NCBI GenBank assembly: GCA_025927765.1
Contig: JAICKU010000017.1
Location: forward strand, 1 to 56,527
Length of the DNA stretch: 56,527 bases
Origin: Burkholderiales bacterium
GTDB taxonomy: Bacteria; Pseudomonadota; Gammaproteobacteria; Burkholderiales; Casimicrobiaceae
Direction: 5' to 3'
Shown: one piece after another, positions 53,672 to 56,527 of the stretch
Numbering within the stretch: the stretch's first letter is position 1
Layout of the letters: each line of letters begins with the position of its first letter
The notes under the pieces: model-generated
Told to the model about the DNA's origin: nothing
What the model saw: the letters and a program-made list of their open reading frames with translations, nothing else
The model's database searches: none
Translations under genes and position numbers: made by a program

Positions 53672-55201
53672 TCAATCCACCGGCTGCTGTTCCGCGAGCT
53701 TGTTCGCGCGCGCCGGACGCATGGTGCGCAGGCCGGTCGAGATCAGCGGCCAGAACAGCATGACCAGCGCGAGCGCGGTGATGCCGCCCACGAGGCCGTT
53801 CGAGAACAGAATGCCGAGGCTGCCCTGCGACGACAGCATCGCCTGTCGGAACGAGCTCTCGGCTGCGTTGCCGAGCACGAGCGCCAGCACGAGCGGCGCC
53901 ATCGGGTAGTTGAGCTTCTTGAAGACGTAGCCGACCACGCCGAAGCCCAGCATGAACCAGATGTCGTGCATCGAGTTGTTGACGGTGTACGCGCCGATCG
54001 CGCAGATCACCACGATCACCGGCGCGATGATCGCGAACGGAATGCGCAGGATCGCCGCGAACGCCGGCACCAGCGACAGCACGACCGCGAGCCCCACCAC
54101 GTTGCCGAGGTACATGCTCGCGATCAGGCCCCACACGAAGTCGGGCTTCTCCTGGAACAGCAGCGGGCCCGGCTGCAGGCCCCAGATCAGCAGGCCGCCG
54201 AGCAACACCGCGGCCGTCGGCGAGCCCGGGATGCCGAGCGTGATCATCGGCAAAAGCGCGCTCGTGCCGGCGGCGTGCGCCGCGGTTTCCGGCGCCACCA
54301 GCCCTTCGATGACGCCGGTGCCGAACTTGTCGCCCTCCTTGGAGAACTTCTTCGCCGCGCCGTAGCTCATGAACGACGCGGGCGTCGCGCCGCCGGGCGT
54401 GACGCCCATCCAGATGCCGATGATGACGCTCCGCATGAACGTGAACGAGTAGCGCGGCAGCTTCTTCCACGTCTCCCAGACGACCTTCGGGTTGATCCTC
54501 GCCGTCGCGCCCGAGAACTTGAGCCCTTCCTCCATCGACAGCAGGATCTCGCCGATGCCGAAGAGGCCGATGACCGCGATCAGGAAGTCGAAGCCCTTCA
54601 GCAGGCTCGTCAGGCCGAACGTCATGCGCAACTGGCCGGTCACGATGTCGATGCCGACGGTCGACAGCGCGAAGCCGATCATCATCGACGCGAGGATCTT
54701 CGCGGGCGACCCCTTGCCCATGCCGACGAAGCTGCAGAACGTGAGCAGGTACACGGAGAAGTATTCGGCCGGGCCGAAGCGCAGTGCGAAGCGCGCGATG
54801 ATCGGCGCGAGGAACGTGATCATCACCACGGCGAAGAACGCGCCGACGAACGAGGACGTGAAGGAGGTGGTCAGCGCCTCGCCCGCGCGTCCCTTCTGCG
54901 CGAGCGGATAGCCATCGAAGGTGGTCGCCACCGACCATGGCTCGCCGGGGATGTTGAACAGGATCGACGCGATCGCGCCGCCGAACAACGCCCCCCAGTA
55001 GATGCACGACAGCATGATGATCGCCGACGTCGGCGGCATCGTGAACGTGAGCGGGAGCAGGATCGCGATGCCGTTCGCCGCGCCAAGCCCCGGCAGCACG
55101 CCGATGATGACGCCGAGCACGATGCCGAGCAGCATCAGCCCGAAGTTGAACGGCGTCAGCACGACGGCGAAGCCGTGGAAGAGATACGCGAGGTCTTGCA
55201 C
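53672..55201 (-). CDS. tctA: Tripartite tricarboxylate transporter permease, large subunit TctA
   Basis: A 509-residue membrane protein with eleven to twelve helices. Family motifs are GVIIGVLPGLGAANGIAILL, ILFNIPGEPWSVATTFDGYP, the central GVTPGGATPASFMSYGAAKK and MITLGIPGSPTAAVLLGGL. It forms the main channel of a TTT importer for tricarboxylates or other organic acids, driven by the cation gradient. It follows tctB on the same strand. Its substrate may be malonate or another dicarboxylate, given the neighbouring matB (inference). Confidence 0.95.
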   Translation of the reverse strand: MQDLAYLFHGFAVVLTPFNFGLMLLGIVLGVIIGVLPGLGAANGIAILLPLTFTMPPTSAIIMLSCIYWGALFGGAIASILFNIPGEPWSVATTFDGYPLAQKGRAGEALTTSFTSSFVGAFFAVVMITFLAPIIARFALRFGPAEYFSVYLLTFCSFVGMGKGSPAKILASMMIGFALSTVGIDIVTGQLRMTFGLTSLLKGFDFLIAVIGLFGIGEILLSMEEGLKFSGATARINPKVVWETWKKLPRYSFTFMRSVIIGIWMGVTPGGATPASFMSYGAAKKFSKEGDKFGTGVIEGLVAPETAAHAAGTSALLPMITLGIPGSPTAAVLLGGLLIWGLQPGPLLFQEKPDFVWGLIASMYLGNVVGLAVVLSLVPAFAAILRIPFAIIAPVIVVICAIGAYTVNNSMHDIWFMLGFGVVGYVFKKLNYPMAPLVLALVLGNAAESSFRQAMLSSQGSLGILFSNGLVGGITALALVMLFWPLISTGLRTMRPARANKLAEQQPVD

Positions 55202-55241
55202 GAGTCCCCCTGCTGGTTTGACTACTCCGCCGAGCGAGCGC

Positions 55242-55799
55242 TCAATAGCCCGTCCACGACGTGAGATCCCACGTGCCCTTGTAGAGCGGCACCTGGAACC
55301 AGATCTCGAACATGAAGAACAGGGTGACGCAAATGATCGCGGCGATCAGCACGCTCTTCACCCACGAGTACTTGCCGAGGAAGCGCATGAAGAGCGCGAT
55401 GTAGATCGCCGACGAAACGTAGATGCCGATGAGCTGCACGCCGAGGACGAAGATCGCCGCCGGGATCAGCACCTGCATCACCTTCCACAGCTGGCCCCGC
55501 TCGACGAACGATTCGTCGCGGCGCCCGGCCTTGCCGCGCAAGGCGTTGACGAACACCGTGAGGCTCGATCCGCAGATGATGAGCGCCACGTAGAACGGGA
55601 AGAAGCCGGACTGCGGTCCGTCGCTCGCCCAGCGGAAGCCGAGCTCGACGCTCTGGTAGACGAACGTGGCGCCGAACGCGAACAACAGCGCGGCGACGAT
55701 CGCTTCCATGGTTCGCGTCGAGACGACGCTCCGGCCGTCGTTGCCGTTACCGCCTGCTTCATCCACGTTGAAATCTCCCGTTGCCGGTTCGCGCTTCAT
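55242..55799 (-). CDS. tctB: Tripartite tricarboxylate transporter small subunit TctB
   Basis: A 185-residue protein with four hydrophobic helices: AIVAALLFAFGATFVYQS near residues 33-50, then FPFYVALIICGSSLTVFV and two more. The N-terminal 30 residues are polar and glycine-rich. It is the small membrane subunit of the TTT importer, between tctC and tctA. The ATG at 55799 was preferred to a GTG at 55805. An intergenic hairpin separates it from tctC. Confidence 0.9.
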   Translation of the reverse strand: MKREPATGDFNVDEAGGNGNDGRSVVSTRTMEAIVAALLFAFGATFVYQSVELGFRWASDGPQSGFFPFYVALIICGSSLTVFVNALRGKAGRRDESFVERGQLWKVMQVLIPAAIFVLGVQLIGIYVSSAIYIALFMRFLGKYSWVKSVLIAAIICVTLFFMFEIWFQVPLYKGTWDLTSWTGY

Positions 55800-55814
55800 G
55801 CGCACGTCTTGCAG

Positions 55815-55840
55815 GACGGCCGCCTGTCGCGGCGGCCGTC
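55815..55840. terminator. Hairpin between tctC and tctB
   Basis: GACGGCCGCC (55815-55824) and GGCGGCCGTC (55831-55840) form a perfect ten-pair stem with a six-base loop. Lying between tctC and tctB without a T-tract, it could stabilise the upstream tctC message or reduce read-through, giving more binding protein than membrane subunits. Confidence 0.6.
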
Positions 55841-55866
55841 ACGTTGCTGCCCGTCCGTCGTCCCGC

Positions 55867-56527
55867 TTACTTCTTCGCGAGGAACCCCGCCTTCTCCATC
55901 AGCGACTTGTGCTTGGCCTCGGCATCCGTCAGCCATTTCACGAAGTCCGGACCGGTCATGAACGACTGGTTGAAGGCCGCCTGCTCGGTGAACTGCTTCC
56001 AGTCGGGCGTCTCGCGCACCTTCTTCAGGAGGTCGATGTAGAAGTTGACCTGGTCCTGCGTCACGCCACCGGGCATGAAGATGCCGCGCAGCATCAGGTA
56101 CTCGACGTCGAGACCCGATTCCTTGCACGTCGGGATGTCGTGCCACGACATCGTCGACGTCACCTTCGCCGGGTAGTCCATGCGCTTCGAGTCGAACACG
56201 CACAGCGGCCGCAGCGATCCCGCCCGCCATTGCGCCACCGCCTCGATCGGGTTGTTGACGCTCGAATTGATGTGGTTGCCGACCAGTTGCACCGCCACGT
56301 CGCCGCCGCCCTTCAGCGGGATGTAGATGAACTTGGCGCCGGTCGCCTGCTCGATTTCGGCGGTGATGATCTGGTCTTCCTGCTTCGACCCGGTGCCGCC
56401 CATCTTGAACGTGTTGGGCTTCGCCTTCACGGCGTCGATGTACTCGGTCGGCGTCTTGTACGGCTCGTCGGAGTTCACCCACAGCACGAACTCGTCGAGC
56501 GCCAGCATCGCGACCGGCGTGAAGTCC
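55867..56527 (-). CDS. tctC: Bug-family (TctC) tripartite tricarboxylate transporter binding protein, C-terminal part
   Basis: The frame is open to the right edge of the window, giving 219 codons of the C-terminal two thirds of a Bug-type periplasmic binding protein. Visible features are FKMGGTGSKQEDQIITAEIE, FIYIPLKGGGDVAVQLVGNH, ESGLDVEYLMLRGIFMPGGV and a C-terminal helix ending LMEKAGFLAKK. The protein delivers an organic anion to TctAB. Its signal peptide and the promoter lie outside the window. The pairing with tctBA in the order C-B-A is normal. Confidence 0.93.
   Translation of the reverse strand, partial: DFTPVAMLALDEFVLWVNSDEPYKTPTEYIDAVKAKPNTFKMGGTGSKQEDQIITAEIEQATGAKFIYIPLKGGGDVAVQLVGNHINSSVNNPIEAVAQWRAGSLRPLCVFDSKRMDYPAKVTSTMSWHDIPTCKESGLDVEYLMLRGIFMPGGVTQDQVNFYIDLLKKVRETPDWKQFTEQAAFNQSFMTGPDFVKWLTDAEAKHKSLMEKAGFLAKK

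Overview
The window is a GC-rich, densely coding stretch of a betaproteobacterial chromosome, most likely from an environmental member of Burkholderiales or a close relative. The evidence is the gene content and local order: a DUF3460 protein; lptD-surA divergent from amgK-murU; glnA with ntrBC; accBC-prmA followed by an MJ0042 zinc-ribbon/DUF3426 protein; an SAH riboswitch before ahcY; and a TctCBA transporter with a Bug-family binding protein. No rRNA, tRNA, CRISPR array, insertion sequence or prophage was seen. No gene-free stretch exceeds 300 bases. Both window ends cut genes: a PotD-like protein at the left and a Bug-type binding protein at the right.

Left third (1-25 kb). A PotD tail is followed by a VanZ-like membrane protein with no ordinary start codon, an alpha/beta hydrolase, a NodI/NodJ-type ABC exporter, a small HExxH protein, a HemJ-like protein, an RlmL-type RNA methyltransferase and a DUF3460 protein. 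Next comes an unusual cassette (6187-12308). Two large paralogous proteins that look like TIM-barrel glycoside hydrolases face each other around two SAM-dependent methyltransferases; one paralogue is exported and the other carries an extra N-terminal beta-sandwich. It is followed by a DUF849/BKACE enzyme with an orphan NitT/TauT-type binding protein, then surA and lptD, the divergent amgK-murU pair for peptidoglycan recycling, oligopeptidase A, a DUF4124-glutaredoxin protein, and an AlgI/AlgJ-like polysaccharide O-acetylation pair.

Middle (25-40 kb). glnA, a DUF4124 protein, ntrB and ntrC form a nitrogen-control cluster. A sigma-54 promoter and two NtrC-type sites 32 bp apart can be read upstream of glnA. 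Upstream on the same strand lie the DUF3426 protein, prmA, accC, accB, a TlpA-like thioredoxin, a stand-alone DsbD alpha domain and cutA. Then come fxsA, lgt, a LysR regulator, an EamA transporter and ilvD.

Right third (40-56.5 kb). The methyl cycle is grouped here: metF, a 4TM membrane protein, panE and ahcY (behind an SAH riboswitch), with metK nearby. A 42-codon basic protein lies just upstream of the riboswitch. A CPA1 antiporter of different base composition and an Old Yellow Enzyme follow. After metK come a Sua5 protein, a DUF3530-like hydrolase, a fused malonate-decarboxylase beta/gamma protein divergent from a malonyl-CoA synthetase, and the tctCBA operon. Together these last genes suggest malonate or related dicarboxylate uptake, CoA activation and decarboxylation.

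A dispersed family of palindromes built around a GGGTC/GACCC core occurs only between genes. It sits at five of the seven convergent gene junctions and directly before the start codon of the algI-like gene.
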